NCBI RefSeq assembly: GCF_020184175.1
Contig: NC_065530.1
Coordinates: forward strand, 19,383,260-19,447,259
Direction: 5' to 3'
DNA length: 64,000 bases
Origin: Aphis gossypii
Lineage: Eukaryota > Arthropoda > Insecta > Hemiptera > Aphididae
Made by a program: the position numbers and the translations under genes. The notes under the pieces were generated by a model that saw only the letters and a program-made list of their open reading frames with translations, made no database searches and was not told the DNA's origin. Position 1 is the stretch's first letter. The number at the start of each line of letters is the position of its first letter. Positions 27,401 to 40,803 of this stretch are shown here, in pieces.

Positions 27401-30400
27401 GTTCGAAAAGTGTTATATATATATCTCAATCTCATAATAAATATTTTATGGGAACTTTCATTTCATTATCATATATTTATTGAATAAAATAAACAGAGAT
27501 TTAAATTCATAATGATCATCAATGAAATACATTTTAACATAAAAATCGAAAGTTTTATATAATGATATTTGAAGTAAGTATATACTGAAATTGAAAAAAA
27601 ATGGATAATTTATATTAAATTAAACTATATTTTTTATAAATTTTAAGTACAATAATCGATTTAAAATTTAAAATTTAACAATAGCCAATAGAATAATAAT
27701 ATTAATCATCGGTTGGTAATTTCGTTTTCTTAGGAGTTAAGTTTAAATAATGATCCAGAACGTATCATAGATATAAATCCAAATTAAAATTGTGAAATTG
27801 TAAAAGTAATATTTTAAATAAAAAAATAAAAACTAATTAAAAGTCAAAAAATGATTCAATCGATATTTTGCAACAATATAAAAACCATACAATTATAAAA
27901 TCAATCTATATCTATTTTAGATTCTGAGTAGGGCTATGAATGTAATGATTTTATAGTTTTTTAAAGTACCTTACTAAGTATATAGTATACATAATAAGTA
28001 GTCATGAATATACTTCGACTTTCATTGTTTATGATGATTTCTAATTAAAAATTGGATCTAAAGTTTAAAAACGTTGACTCAAATCAAGTCAATTGACTCA
28101 AAAGTTAATAACAATAATATTATATGATATGAATATATATTATGTATAAATATTATTAAAATAATTAAATATTAATAATCTAATAAATACTATATTTTCA
28201 TAAAAAATTAAATTAACCTATAGTAACACTAATAGGTAGTATACAACAGGGGTGGCTAGTGAGAAGAGACTCGCGAGCTACCTACCAAATATATTATTAA
28301 ATATGGAAAAGCCAAAATTGATTTATTAAATTTGATAATAATTGATTGTAAATTATACATAACAAATAAATTTATTGTTTAAGTTATTTCATACAGTTCT
28401 AAAAATGTTTTTAAAAAATACTTATCATAATATATTATTTAATGTTAATTTAATGCTATTTAAACATGTATATATGTGTTGATTTATAATGTTTGTGAAT
28501 GATGAAATTTTTACAATATTTTTTTTTTGTTTATTTGCATTTTATAAACTCAATCCATTACTACTCGTTTTATGGTTTTAAATATAGGATTCACCGATAC
28601 GCAGTAGAACTACTGTTTAGAGAGCATTATAACAAAAACGGACATTGCAAAGATATAATTTAACCAAAATATTCAAAACGCACTTCCAAAACAGCGAATT
28701 TATTTACAAATAAACACTTAATGTTAAATAGGTGTACAATTATGGACAATTCAGTTTTATTTTTCACATGGTTTCGTCAGTTTATATATAATATTATGGA
28801 GAATAATTTTATTTTTAGTATTTTAAGTTTTTACAATGATTAAAAAACTTCTTGATATGTAAATAATGATATATTTATGTATATATCAAACAATCTAGAT
28901 GTAATGGTCATTGATATTAATTTTAAAAAAATCAATAAGTTATACATATAAAACTAATAACAAACATAGCTTCATTAGCACCATATAAAATATAACTTAT
29001 TAGCAACTATTGAACAACTATTAATATCTACTATTAGTAAAACTATTTAGGTACTAGCAGATATTTCTAATATTATATTGGGATTCATTAATAATAGCTT
29101 ATTAATTTATCTATTAGATGTATTTTATAATAAATTCAAGAAATACTGGTTTAAACATAACCTGTGAAACGGCTAAAACCAATTATTACAACATAGAGAA
29201 CTTGGTTAAATTCTGCACTTTACTATACAAATATTTTTTGAAAAAATATGGTTGAATATTTAAAATACGATGCTTGCAATGCTGAAAAAATAAAATAAAT
29301 TGTACCAAATAATAGTTCAATGTGATTAGCATTTAAAAAATTCATAAAATTATACTTATCCGAGTTATTCGCAATTTTATAGGATTTGGAATAATCTAAC
29401 AGTAAATTACTGGAAAATATTAGTATGAAAAGTAAAATTCAAAATACCTGTTAAAACTATTTAATGTTATAGTTATAATAAATTCATGTCAGGTAAAAAA
29501 AAAAAAAATGTTAATTTAGATAGGTATAACGTCTACCTTTTTGAATAGTTTTAAATATAATATACAATAAGTATCAATAATTATAGTGTAAGAACAAAAC
29601 CTAGTTTTTTTTTCAAATATATTTTCAAACTTTAATAATAAATTATATAATTTTAAATAACATAATTTGAAAATGTATTTATTTATAAATTTAAATTAAA
29701 AAAAAATCTTTTATTATGTATTATATAATATTTTATACTGTATTAATTTTATTATACTAAAGAAATAACTTTTGCAATTTAATTTTACTATTTATTTTGA
29801 TTTTTTACCTAATCTATCAATAAAAAAAAAGGAAAATTCGGTCTTCTGTTGTAAGTAATAACTTTTAAAATTTAGATGAGCAGAGTGGAGTTGGGCTGGG
29901 GTAGGAACATTAAATACACAAAATAACATAAAATATTCATTCACTACTATCCGACCTTCCAAACTTTGAATACTTATCACAAATTAAGTGCGATAGGTAT
30001 CTAATTACTAGCTCGGAATTAAATGTTAACATATCAAAATATTCTATGAAATATTCTGCTTCAAAATATATACAGTTATAAACGCATAAATATGATTTCA
30101 TAATTGAATACCTAACTTCAATAAAAAATATACCTACAATCTACATAAAGAATATTAATAGCTACAAAATCTGTAATAGTAATTTTTAAAATAATTCTAA
30201 ATCGGCAGTATAATAAATTATATTAATGATTTCCTTTATCTGATTAAAGTTTACTTGATAAAATATAAACTATATTTTTTTTAAGTTAAGTATAAGTTTA
30301 TAACTTAAAAATTGTATTCTGGGTATATTGTTTGAAAAATCTTTGATCTACAATATGTAAGATTCAATTTCGAATTCCTGAATTAATATAAAAGAAAGAA

Positions 30401-32430
30401 GCCATATGATGAAATGTTTGATCATTATAGCAAGACATTTTTTTTTTTTTAATTTAATTTAAAACACTTGTTAAGTAAAATGGTTAGAATATTATTATAT
30501 TTCTATTTTATTGAGGTTAGAAAAACATTCTTATTTATATTTATGAATAGGTAATAAAAAAATATTTGTATTATTAAACAATAATTTTACCTCCTTCTAA
30601 ATTATTTGTGTTCACATTGTAATTATTTTTAAAATTATGTAGCTCACAGCATAAATAAATATATTTTATTTTTTTATTATTTAATTGTATATATTTTATA
30701 ACAGTATATTTTATTATATAGATATAATTTAATTGTTAATAAATCTGTTTTTTTTTTTTTTTTATTCAAGTACCCATAAAAAATGTAATGAATATAATCT
30801 TATATAGATTTTGGTTTAACCTTTTGACTGGTACTTTTTTTTTTAATGAAATTATCAGTATATTTTTCTTTTTAGGTCAAGCTATCAATAGTTATTATAT
30901 TTAGATTGAACTTCTCAAAAAATTATGGTCACTAATATTATATTTCAATTACCTACTATGTAATGTGTGTAGTGGTGTAGTCGTATTATAGACATAAGTA
31001 CCTACTTAGATTTATCAATGTCCATAATCAAATGAACCTAATATTTTTATAACTTAAAACCTTTAAATGTAATCCTAGTTAATTAATTTTAAAATTAATA
31101 AAACAACATTTTTTACTTGTAACAACATTCTAAATATACAGATTGTTCTTTTCCTATTTAAATAAATAAATTTATTTTTAAATTATGTACATTTTTCATT
31201 TCCCCCCCCCTTCATATTTAATAGTTCAGTTATTAACATTATTTAGACTAAATATTGTTATAGAGGCCAAAAGATGTGATACAATAATTTAAAGTATATA
31301 TTATTTAAATGGCTCAAATTATATTTTTATATACAAATAATATTACATTAACCAACAATATAGGTACCTTGTCTTGTTATTATTAATATTTATTAATACA
31401 TTGTGAAGAAATATTTTAGAGTAGGTAACAATTTAATAATATTTACTTATGGGGTTCTACAAGCCTTAGCACTTTAAGTGAATTATTTAAGATTTCCAAA
31501 TTCCATTACATAGATTTAGGCTTTGGTTTATGATAGTTGATTTGTTTTATTCTAGCCTTTGGTCTAAATATTTTGTATTTTAACTTATTTATATTTTATA
31601 ACTTTCCAAAAATTACTTGAATTGTATAGTATACAAAACATATTAAATAAGTATTGTAAAAACCACTACATCCTATACTTTGAAGTTTGAGTAATATTAA
31701 TAAAATGAAAATAATTTAGGAAATATTTATAAATAATTTAATAATTTTAACACCATACTAATAATTAATATTACTAATTACGTAGGTACAATTGTATTTT
31801 ATCAAATATTATACAAATTGTATTCTTTTTATACTTTTAATTATTTCAAAATGATATTTAAATATCTAAATTGTGTAATTTATAAATATATGTAACTGAA
31901 AAATAAAATAACTATTTCTATTCTATCATCTACACTAACTTCGTTTATAATTAATTCGAAATTAGTTGTAAGATTTATGAATGCTATACACTAATAAATA
32001 TTAATACAAATTAATATTAAAAATAAAAAACTGTCACCATTTAAAATTTAAAAGTTGATTTGTTTTATAAAATAAATAAGAAGATAATTACAAGAAAATG
32101 TAGAGTAAAAGATTTTTATTTATATTTATTTTTTAATGATATTTTATTTTGTTTTTCTCATAAAAATTACTTGAAGTTAAATATCATGACTACAGAATAT
32201 ATAGCATTGCTAAACCTAACTATAAAACTATTTTTATTAAACAAATTTCACAAATACTAATATATATATATCAAATTTTATAAGATTAAATTTATTTCTT
32301 ACCCGGATCTTTTATTTTCTCCTGATATTGATGGTCTGGAACAGTGATTAACTTCTCCCATTTCTACCATGGTAAGCTGAGCATCACCATTGGTTTTATT
32401 TTCTTTTTTACTTAATTTTTCAGTTTCCAT
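18428..32430 (-). CDS. SLC36-like proton-coupled amino acid transporter, copy A, eight exons
   Basis: Exons on the minus strand: 32430-32303, 24554-24404, 24271-24144, 24083-23999, 22259-21987, 20606-20428, 20259-20087, 18681-18428. Every junction is GT..AG, phases agree, and the sum is 1371 nt (456 residues). The family (AAAP superfamily, PAT/pathetic type) moves small amino acids with protons across plasma or lysosomal membranes. Residues 1-43 are a polar cytoplasmic tail; TM1 carries YLVTLMHFIKGNIGCGMLAM, the family's YLxTLxHLLKGNIGTG motif with Cys for Thr. Other marks are the ITQLGLCSVYILF helix, MFSFEGIGLVLPL, and VPHLDLFMSLVGS. About 11 membrane segments fit. The start is the first Met of exon 1 (AAAATATGG). 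The first intron spans 7.7 kb. Exon lengths match copy B at 42929-50359 almost completely, so the two are duplicates. Substrate is not inferable. Confidence 0.93.
18914..18998. repeat. Dispersed repeat, copy 1 of 2
   Basis: The words CTCATTATTGAGTAA, TGAATTCA..GAATAATCATTGC and TACAAAAAACAATTCT occur here in the same order as in 56019-56103. The copy sits in the last intron of SLC36 copy A. Family unknown; the copies differ by small indels. Confidence 0.6.
21099..21260 (-). other. Coding-like, GC-raised island in an SLC36 intron, unidentified
   Basis: Two overlapping minus-strand frames stay open through this island. One, after TTTTCAG, reads RIEVLGLENCALKLAGESRF and runs to a TAA near 21099. 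The other contains KLMVTRAYFYFIAQFSED. Both are far less AT-driven than ordinary intron. It may be the tail of a transposon protein or an alternative terminal exon. I do not recognise either. Confidence 0.3.
26161..26188. repeat. Poly(T) run of 28 bases
   Basis: An unbroken homopolymer inside the long intron. It could be the poly(A) tail of a minus-strand retroelement, but the flanking DNA shows no element body. Confidence 0.9.
27914..27960 (+). repeat. Dispersed AGATTCTGAG repeat, copy 1
   Basis: ATTTTAGATTCTGAGTAGGG followed by CTATGAATGTAATGATTTTA closely matches the segment starting at 36297 (TTTTAGATTCTGAGTGGAGC, then AATGAATGCATTGATTTTAT). I believe this opening is common in aphid genomes, but that is recollection. 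Confidence 0.65.
28247..28285 (+). mobile_element. Possible hAT element end
   Basis: CAGGGGTGGCTAGTG followed by a patch with CTCGCGAGCTACC resembles the CAGGGGTGGCCAA termini of hAT transposons and the GCGAGCC word often found just inside them. The partner end was not found. Confidence 0.35.
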
Positions 32431-32660
32431 ATTTTTAATTTTCACAACAGTATTATTATAATTATATGAATAATAAAAATAAAAATAATAATAACTAAAT
32501 AAATCTAGTAAAAAACTAGGACGTCAATTGAGTATTCGTGTTGATGATCATCACGCGAGCATGAAACGATTACTAAGCTCGTCCCTGTGACAAACACTGT
32601 CTGCTACAATCTATTTTACTCTGTACGTTACCCTACCTCTTCTTTTCCCACTATATATTT
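32431..32660 (-). promoter_or_regulatory. Probable 5' leader and promoter region of SLC36 copy A
   Basis: Upstream of the start codon on the minus strand is a patch (32520-32630) with raised GC content and TGACGTCC, TGATGATCATCA and GCTCGCGTG words amid AT-rich DNA. An initiator-like CAGTG occurs near 32600. The transcription start is not determinable from sequence alone. Confidence 0.3.
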
Positions 32661-33190
32661 AACCTCCCTTTACGGGTGTAACTGATACATTTTCATTACT
32701 ATTTTCACTAGTATGTAATTAATTTTAATCGAAAAATAGTTATAAGATCCTTGAATATTTACCGTATTAATAAATGGGTATACATGTTCTAAAGCTACGA
32801 TCACACTTAGTTTTATACTTGATAAATTAAATAGTATATATTTGTGTATTGCTATGGCATGTAGATATGAGTTATGACTTATTAAACATAATTTATAATT
32901 AGTAATCATCAAATACAATTTTAGCTATTATTTCTATTATACATAGATAAAATTTCTTTAAAAGAATAAAATTATTATTGCATAATTATAACATATCAAT
33001 ATATTCAAAAATTAATTCTACTTAATCTATTTAGCACCTTAAATAATTAAAAAAAAACTTTATTCTTTGTATAAATATCCAATTTATTAGCCAAAAATTC
33101 AAACTTAAATTAAAAAAAAAAAAATGTGTTATTATACTTTTGATTTAAAATGTAACGATGAATTGATTTTACTAGATCTTTATTTTTTTC

Positions 33191-33600
33191 TATCTGTCAT
33201 CAATTTTTGGGGCATTAAAAAATTTTAACTACGTGGATGGTGGTTTCTAGTAGCAAATTGAATCTAGTTGGTATTTTGGAGGTTCAGAAGTAAAAAAATT
33301 TCATTACCTTCGACCTTCCTCAATCATCAAGGACAACAAAACAAACTATTGAGGAAAAATGGGAATTTCACGACACAATACTCGTAGTTTTCAACAAAAC
33401 TGATTTTTTTATATGTTATAATATAACAATATTATATTATCCAAAATTTTTAAAATTTAAAAATAATTTACCTGATCAAAATGTTTAAACATTTAATACA
33501 AAATTCCTCATGAGTTTTTTTTATCTGTATAAAAATACGTGCACGCAATTTTTGTATATATATTTGAAGTTAAAATTTCGATAAAATCGCAAAAATGTAT
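33191..33600. repeat. Member of a dispersed repeat family
   Basis: Starts with AGCAAATTGAATCTAGTTGG-type text, echoed at 36433 (TGCAAATTGGGTCTGATTTG). It then has TACAAAATTCCTCATGAGTT and AAGTTAAAATTTCGATAAAA modules, which recur at about 37330-37440, 55255-55365 and 56505-56665. No protein is readable. Probably a non-autonomous transposable element common in this genome. Confidence 0.55.
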
Positions 33601-36296
33601 TCAGTATTTTAGAGTTAGAAACTCATAACAATTTCTCTTTTTATACCTTAAAAGATTTAAAAATTTTAATGAAATAATAAAATGTTTTTCTTAAGTACCT
33701 AATACTGGAACCACAATACGTATCTCAAATTAAAAATATATATGAACATCAATACTTTTTGTAGATAGTATAATTTTCAAGATATTTTGAAGGTATGAGA
33801 AAATAAAATACTATAGGCATGAAAAAATTTCAATTTTTTAGTTTCAATAAATGTTGGTTAAAAATTATTTGCTGAGTCAAAATTCTCCAAAACTTAATAT
33901 ATCTTGTAATAATTTTATCCCACAAAAATATTTTTTATATATATATGTATTTAATTATTAAAAATAAATAAGACATTTTTTTTTTTAATGCAATTGAATT
34001 TAAAATTTTCACAAAATTCATTAAAATCACAAAATTATAAACTACAAGTATTTTGTTGTAGAAATATTATAAAATTTTTAATTTTTAGAGCTAAAATTTT
34101 AAAATTTAATTTAATACTTCTCATAAGCAATTTATACTAGTACTATACTTTAAAAAGTATACAATCACAATTACTTTATAAAATATAATTTTAAGCAATT
34201 AAAATTTTAATGAAATTAAGTATTTTAATTATGTTAGTTATTTTATTATAAACCAAAAAAACATTATTCATGGGGATATAAAACTTTTACGTAGATTATG
34301 AATTTTACTACATGTAATGACATTTTTAAAAAATGTTGATTAGTTTTGTAGTATTATGTATTTATACTATGAACATTGAACATATTCATCCTGTATCACG
34401 GTGGTATAAATTCAACATTTACAATTATATAATAATATGGTATAAATACATAATATTTTAATAATTATTTATTGATTTTATACTTGTAATAAATGTAATG
34501 TTTTTGGAAAATGTTATACCAATCTACTATGTTACAAAAAATTAAAATAAATAACTATGATAATTGCTTCATAGAAGATATACAATATATTATTTAATTA
34601 CTTTAGTAGAGACAGACCTCTATTTAAAATTATTTTTGTATACAATGAAATATTATTGAAGTTCAGTCTTCAATTATAGTTCGTTTAAAAAGTAATACAA
34701 TTTTAAAAAAATGATAATTAAACAAAAAAAAAATTTTGTTTTATTTATTCTTAATAGGTTATCTAACTTGGTATTGTATTAATAGAATAAATATGACTAC
34801 CGCATCCAAACACTACTTTTAAAGTTTTAAGAAATCTATTGTATTAGATCTTCAAGCCAATTTTATGAATATTAAAAATAATTTGAAATTTTTTATAAAT
34901 TTGAACTTCAAATGTTTATAAAAAAATCATATATATTATATATTATGTTATTTCGATATTTTCAAGTTGTTATGTGGATAATTTATAAGGCAATAAATGA
35001 TCGTTATTACATTTTCAAGTTTTATTACTTAAAAACAAACATTTTATCAAAATAAATTACATCACTATGTAATTATTGGATAATTTTACAAAATAATACC
35101 TTCGTCTAAAACCCATTTACTCCTCACTGGTCACATTTAGAATATAATTTCACTCTTTGATATTCTCAAAAATAATTATGTTTTATTGAAGAAATCGAGT
35201 ATTATAGAATAGTCTATTTAAAAGATTTCTATGGTTTAGTTTTGTTAATAGAAAACTTTATAAGCTTCATACATCATTACTTGATATTTAAATTTGAAAA
35301 CATTAGGAGTTAGAAAAAAAATAATTAGCTTTTTGTAAAAATTGTTAAATGATTTGACAGAGATAGTTTTTTTTATAGTATTGAGTTATTATATTTATTT
35401 TGAGCAACTGCAAACTTAATGTACGTTTGTTTTTGGATCATTGAAAATATTATTGCTTAAAAATATCAAATCAAAAATCATGAGTAGCAAATCGGGTATT
35501 AGCTTACACATTATACATTTTTCATTAAGTATCTGAAAAGTCGGTGTGAAGTTCAGCTGTAAAGTATTATTATCAATAAGTGATTTTGTAATGAAATACT
35601 ATAATATATAAAAGATACTAAATAAGATTTTTATAATAACATAATTTCATGTGATTAGGTCATTTTCTATTTAAAAAATAAAAATACAGCTATTATTATT
35701 TTATATTTTATTTATTTGTATAGTTCACAATATTTTAACTATGTAATAAAAAATTTCTATTTTTACTTATTATAGTTTTTTTTTTTTTATTTATAATTAT
35801 ATATATAATTTATTATTACGGATTTATTCTTTTTTATCATGTAAATTTGAACGAATATACGCGTATATATATTTAATACATGCCTCGTGATTTGAACATA
35901 ATCACCACACGGCAATCGAACATCACGATAAAAATTATTATTTAAACACAATCGCTATATTTAATGAGATAACGTTTGAATAAATTATGTAATCTAAAGT
36001 ACTTCAAGGTTTATTATTATGATGGTGAGTATAATGTATATGAGTTTATACTCATACTATTCGAAACTTTCTCAATGCTCCTATCTTGTAAAACCATTGT
36101 ATCAATAGAGAGTAATATAAACTAGGGTGACTAAAGAGTAAAATTCACATCAGCAAGGTATATAATTCCCCAAAATTATAAAAGTACACGTATAAACCAG
36201 GTGATGCATTTGTTTTAACGATACACTCGTTATTTAAAAAATTTTTATTTTTTTTAAAATATTTTTTTATATAATTTTAATCATTAAAAAATATAC

Positions 36297-36472
36297 ATTT
36301 TAGATTCTGAGTGGAGCAATGAATGCATTGATTTTATAATGATAGTTTTTTTTTTTGTGTAAGTGTATATGTGTATATGTGTACACATTAAGTAGTCGAT
36401 ATAATGCAAAAAAAAATGAGGGTGATATCTGATTGCAAATTGGGTCTGATTTGTGTGGGACTGTGGGAGTAA
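36297..36472 (+). repeat. Dispersed AGATTCTGAG repeat, copy 2
   Basis: TTTTAGATTCTGAGTGGAGC with the following ATGAATGCATTGATTTTAT matches 27914-27960. It continues with a T run, a GTGTATATGTGTATATGTGTACA tract and AATGAGGGTGATATCTGATTG. It abuts the inverted repeat that starts at 36473. Confidence 0.65.
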
Positions 36473-37071
36473 CCGAATTGATTTCCGTTTGAAAAAAGTA
36501 TTTTATTAAGCAAAGCCGAACTGATTCCCGTTTGTGTTTAGGTCATGTAGTTACAATTTTTATTTTATTTTTAACAATTGGTAAAAAATATAAATTTACC
36601 TACACTCTATACTCTATAGTAGCAATAGATTTTTGGAGGTTTAGCAAACTATCGCTGATACCCCGATCGAGTAAGTTAACGATTGAAATATAGATACTAT
36701 ATCTAGTATAATATATTTTAGCTATATTGCTATTTGGTATACAATTGGTATATCGTACATTTTATTCTATGTACGTATGATAATGTTAGTGAGCAATAAC
36801 ATATCGTCATAATATACGAGTATACTCGTACCTTTATTAATTTGTATCGACCGTATTTTAATTTAAATTTTTAAATTTTAATAGTTCGTTATTAAATGGA
36901 GTTTATGTTTAGTGAAAAGGGAACTAATTGTTGATTATTATTTTTAACCAAGCCTATTTCAAAGTTGATAGTTATAAGCCTATAAAATTAAGAAGGAAAA
37001 TTTACATAATTGAATGGGAACCAATACGGCTTATCTTACTAAATAGGTTTTTCAAACGGAAACCAATTCGG
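36473..37071. repeat. Large inverted repeat (foldback), about 600 bp
   Basis: The left arm (36473-36536) begins CCGAATTGATTTCCGTTTGA and continues through TATTTTATTAAGCAAAGCCG and CTGATTCCC. The reverse complement of the right arm (37014-37071) begins CCGAATTGGTTTCCGTTTGA and continues through TATTTAGTAAGATAAGCCG and TTGGTTCCC. The arms match over about 60 bases with a few differences, separated by about 470 bases of AT-rich DNA. Further CCGAATTGGTTCCC units lie just outside the right arm, up to 37100. Confidence 0.7.
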
Positions 37072-37329
37072 CATGTGGGTTTGGGAACCAATTCGGTACC
37101 AGCCGTTTATATTATAAAGAGGTCAAAATTAAAAATTTTAAGAATTTTTTTTTTATTATCGGAATAAAAAAAAAATAAATGAAAGAAAAACTGGTATTTT
37201 ATATAAATCCAATTTTCGAACAAATCGATTTTGTCTTTATGATGAAACTCGAAAACTAAAAAGTAAAAACCATATTTTTCTTATTTTTATAAATTTCAAT
37301 CAACAATAATTATTCGTTGGATAAAAATT

Positions 37330-37440
37330 TTTGAAAATTTAATACAAGATCCCTTATAAGTATAATTTATATGCATTTTAAGTTAGAATTTTGATGAATT
37401 TGGTCAAAATTTAAAAATTTGAAAATTATTTTGTAGTATT
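37330..37440. repeat. Dispersed module: TACAAGATCCCTTATAAG family
   Basis: TTTAATACAAGATCCCTTAT, then AGTTAGAATTTTGATGAATT and TTTGAAAATTATTTTGTAGT occur in this order. Diverged copies of the same order are at 55255-55365 and 56505-56665, and partly at 33485-33600. Confidence 0.6.
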
Positions 37441-38238
37441 TTAGAAGTTCATACAAATTTTGTGTTTAATAATATAATACAATAATAATAGATTAATTAT
37501 AAATTCATAAACAATTATTTTTTTAAAACATTTAAATTCAAATTTGAAAATAAACAATTAAATAACGATATTTATTATTTTGATTTAAGTAGTGCTGGGG
37601 TACCCTGTAAAATGTTGGTCCACTACTCAACTCGTCCATACTAGAAACTTTAAATACATATAACTAATAGACTATATACTTTACCAAATTCAATTTTTAA
37701 AGATCGAAATACATTGAATAATACTAAACAACAACATTTGAAATTAAAAACATATTATGTTGTCATTCAAAAAAGTAATAACTTAAAATAATACTGATAA
37801 AAATATTTTAAGTTTTTTTCCAAAAATGTTGTTTTGTGACAAATTAATAATTAATATTATATATAAAAAAAAAAATTATGTTTTTTTAAATAATAAATTT
37901 TTACGTTAAGTTGATCACTGCGTATAACGTAAAAATTGAATTTTTTAGTACTATATATTATGTACTAACCACTTCTGAAAACTCGATAAAATAATATGCA
38001 TTCAAACTATACCTACCTAGTACCTACATATAGCTTATACTTCAAACTAAGTAGTTATTTTTAAAAATCTATCAAAAACCTATAATATAATCATTACAGT
38101 TATTAATATATTAGATATTACTAAGTACAATAGTCTTATTAATCCAATATATATATATATAGCACCATGGTACTAACGGATTATTGAAAAAAACTTTTAA
38201 ACAAAATTCGGATAAAAATTCAAATTTATTTATTTTTA

Positions 38239-38253
38239 TTAGGTTAGGTTAGG
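38239..38253 (+). repeat. Three TTAGG units
   Basis: TTAGGTTAGGTTAGG, the arthropod telomere unit, occurs three times in a row inside the spacer. Such short interstitial runs are not evidence of a telomere. Confidence 0.5.
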
Positions 38254-40512
38254 ACAGTTAATAACTTTTTTTGAAATTTCAACAATATTATTTTCGATAG
38301 TACCTACAATTCAACTATAAAGCGATAATACAAAAATAAAATTATTACTGGATGTAGTAAAAATATGCCTGATTTCTGAAGGTGCTGGACTGACGCCGAA
38401 ACATTAAGACTCTACTACAATATCAATTTCTATATAGCATTCGTAGCCTTGGTATTAGCCCATGGATTTTGAAATATTTCGTAATTAAGAGAGATACACC
38501 AATACACCATACACATTGCCAACATCCTATCAGCTTACGGTCTTACAGATATGTCTATATCTTTTGGAATTTTAAACTTTATGTCCTGAACTCTATAGAG
38601 ACTAGAGATACAGTAGTTTGATCAGTTGATCGAGTGTTATTTTTATATTGTTCTATTGTATTAGTACCTATAACTATGTACTTATATGATTTATATAACA
38701 TCGCATAAAATGTTTTTGACTACCGATATTATATTTGCATATGTCACGCGTCACATTATTTTTTTATAATTTTTTTTTAGCTAATTTTAAAAATAAATAA
38801 TATTAAGTAGGTACACAATAACTTAACAATGTTAAAATAATAATGAAAAATTATTAAATAATTAAACTTTTAGCTTTTTTTTGATTATATTTTATCTCAT
38901 AATCATAAACCCACTTGTACTTTATAATCAGCTAGTTCCTTTATTATTAATTATGAAGATTTATACAATACTTATTGAGTTTTAACAAAAGAAAGTATTA
39001 AAAGATTAGTTTATTTAAAAATCAGATATTATTAGGGTTAAAATTATTTCATTAACTCCATAACATGGTTATAAGTTATAACATAATAGATAATAATAAT
39101 TTATGGCACAATGCACCTTCTATTGATAATAAATAATAATATACAATTTTTAAATAATAAATATACAGCTGTTTACCTATAGCTATTATGAATTATCAGA
39201 ACGAATGTGATCCATAGAATTAAAATAATAAGATAGCAAATATTTAATTTAAGCTATTAATATGTTCAACTAATTATTCAACTTTGAGCATGTATGAATA
39301 TTTGCAGTGTAATTTGGCATGAAAAAAATGAATATTTTTTCCAATTTGTTGATAGTTAAATACCTTTGATCGTCACATTTCTAACACGTGCTCAAAAAAT
39401 TTGATAAATCCATTATACACGTGACTAATGAAAGGCAGGCATATTTTCCTAGCCGTTAAATAATACACTCCTATTATATACAATCACACGCTACACATCA
39501 TTTCCTATTTTTATTATTATATACTTGTATCTTGTATGATATATGTTTTGTCATATATAGCTAGTTTGAATACATATTATTTATCTTTAATCGAGACACT
39601 CAGAAATGGTTAGTAAATATATAATACTATCAAATTCAAATTATACGTCATGTTGAATAGAACTTTGTGATTCGATAATATCTATACAAATAATTATGTT
39701 TATACGTTATATTAAATAAATTTAATACAATAATACCTATACGGCTATTTAAGTATATAATGCATATTATCATGTACATTATCCAGTGAATTCCACAAAG
39801 AACTGAGATCTAATAGCTTTTATTAATTTTAAAATAATGAAGCCAATGATGATTAATAAGCTACATGATTAGGTTCATGAGTAGGTACGCTATATATGTA
39901 AATCATCAGAACATTAATATTTTAAATTATATAGAATAATTGATTTTCAATTAAAATAATCAAATATAAATGTTTAAAAAAATTAAATCATATTAAATCT
40001 ACTTAATTAAAACACTACTGGTAACATACTAATGAGTAATGACATATGACAATTTATTAACATTTATTTTTAACATCCACCAATTCTTAAATACTCCATA
40101 AAACTAGAAATAATTAGAATATGGATTTGTATGTATTTATATTATATTATATATATATATATATATATTTGAGATCATGCATTTCAATGAAACTAAACGA
40201 GTAAGAAATGACGATGGTTTGTTTTAGCAGAGAACTCACAGGAAAAAGTTAATTATGCATACTGAAACTTAACATAAGTATATTTAAGAAGCTCATTTCA
40301 TGGGAAGTGGCAAATTTTATAGAATAATAATTTTTCTCTTCATACCCAGATTTCTTATGTATTAATACATTTTAGAACTAATTTTCATTTAAGTATCCAA
40401 TTTCGTCTAAATTGGAACTTAAAATGCTTATTTAAAAATTGTTTGATTTGCAGTAAAAATATAACTTACAAGAAACCTTAGGTTGCGCATTTGGAAGAAT
40501 TTAATAGTAGTG

Positions 40513-40803
40513 CAGTGTTTCCCAATCAATGCGTCGCCGTCCGCCGAATCAGTTCAAATGTATCACAAAATATGACACAAAATATCCAAAAATTTTTGAG
40601 ACGATTTACAAAAATTAATGAGTACTTGATTAAATTTCTATAATAATTAAAAATAAGTTATCTGTTATATGGTATATTTTAAAACTATTATATTAACAAT
40701 TACAATTAAATATTACTCATAATAATAATTTTTTGATTGTATCACAAAGTATAAAATATTTTAATGGTTTTTTCACCATAACACCAATTTTGAGAAACAT
40801 TCA
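40513..40803. mobile_element. Decayed hAT-like element, about 290 bp
   Basis: The left end CAGTGTTTCCCAATC and the right segment TTTTGAGAAACATTC are imperfect inverted copies of the CAGTGTTTCCCAA terminus common in hAT elements. The interior has degenerate ATCACAAAATATGACACAAA-type text. No coding remains. Confidence 0.45.

Larger units (their letters stand above)
24555..32302. other. First intron of SLC36 copy A (7.7 kb)
   Basis: AT-rich throughout, with a 28-base T run, a dispersed repeat and a hAT-like end listed separately. No coding segment was recognised on either strand. Confidence 0.6.

Noticed and set aside
36928..37167. 79-codon plus-strand frame
   Set aside because: It runs through one arm of the inverted repeat and its translation simply spells the repeat phrases.
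38239..38253. Telomere-like TTAGG run
   Set aside because: Only three units, inside a spacer between genes; no sign of a chromosome end.
38370..38420. GC-raised patch resembling the 3' part of a retroelement (GACGCCGAAAC word)
   Set aside because: Too short and no readable protein in any frame.
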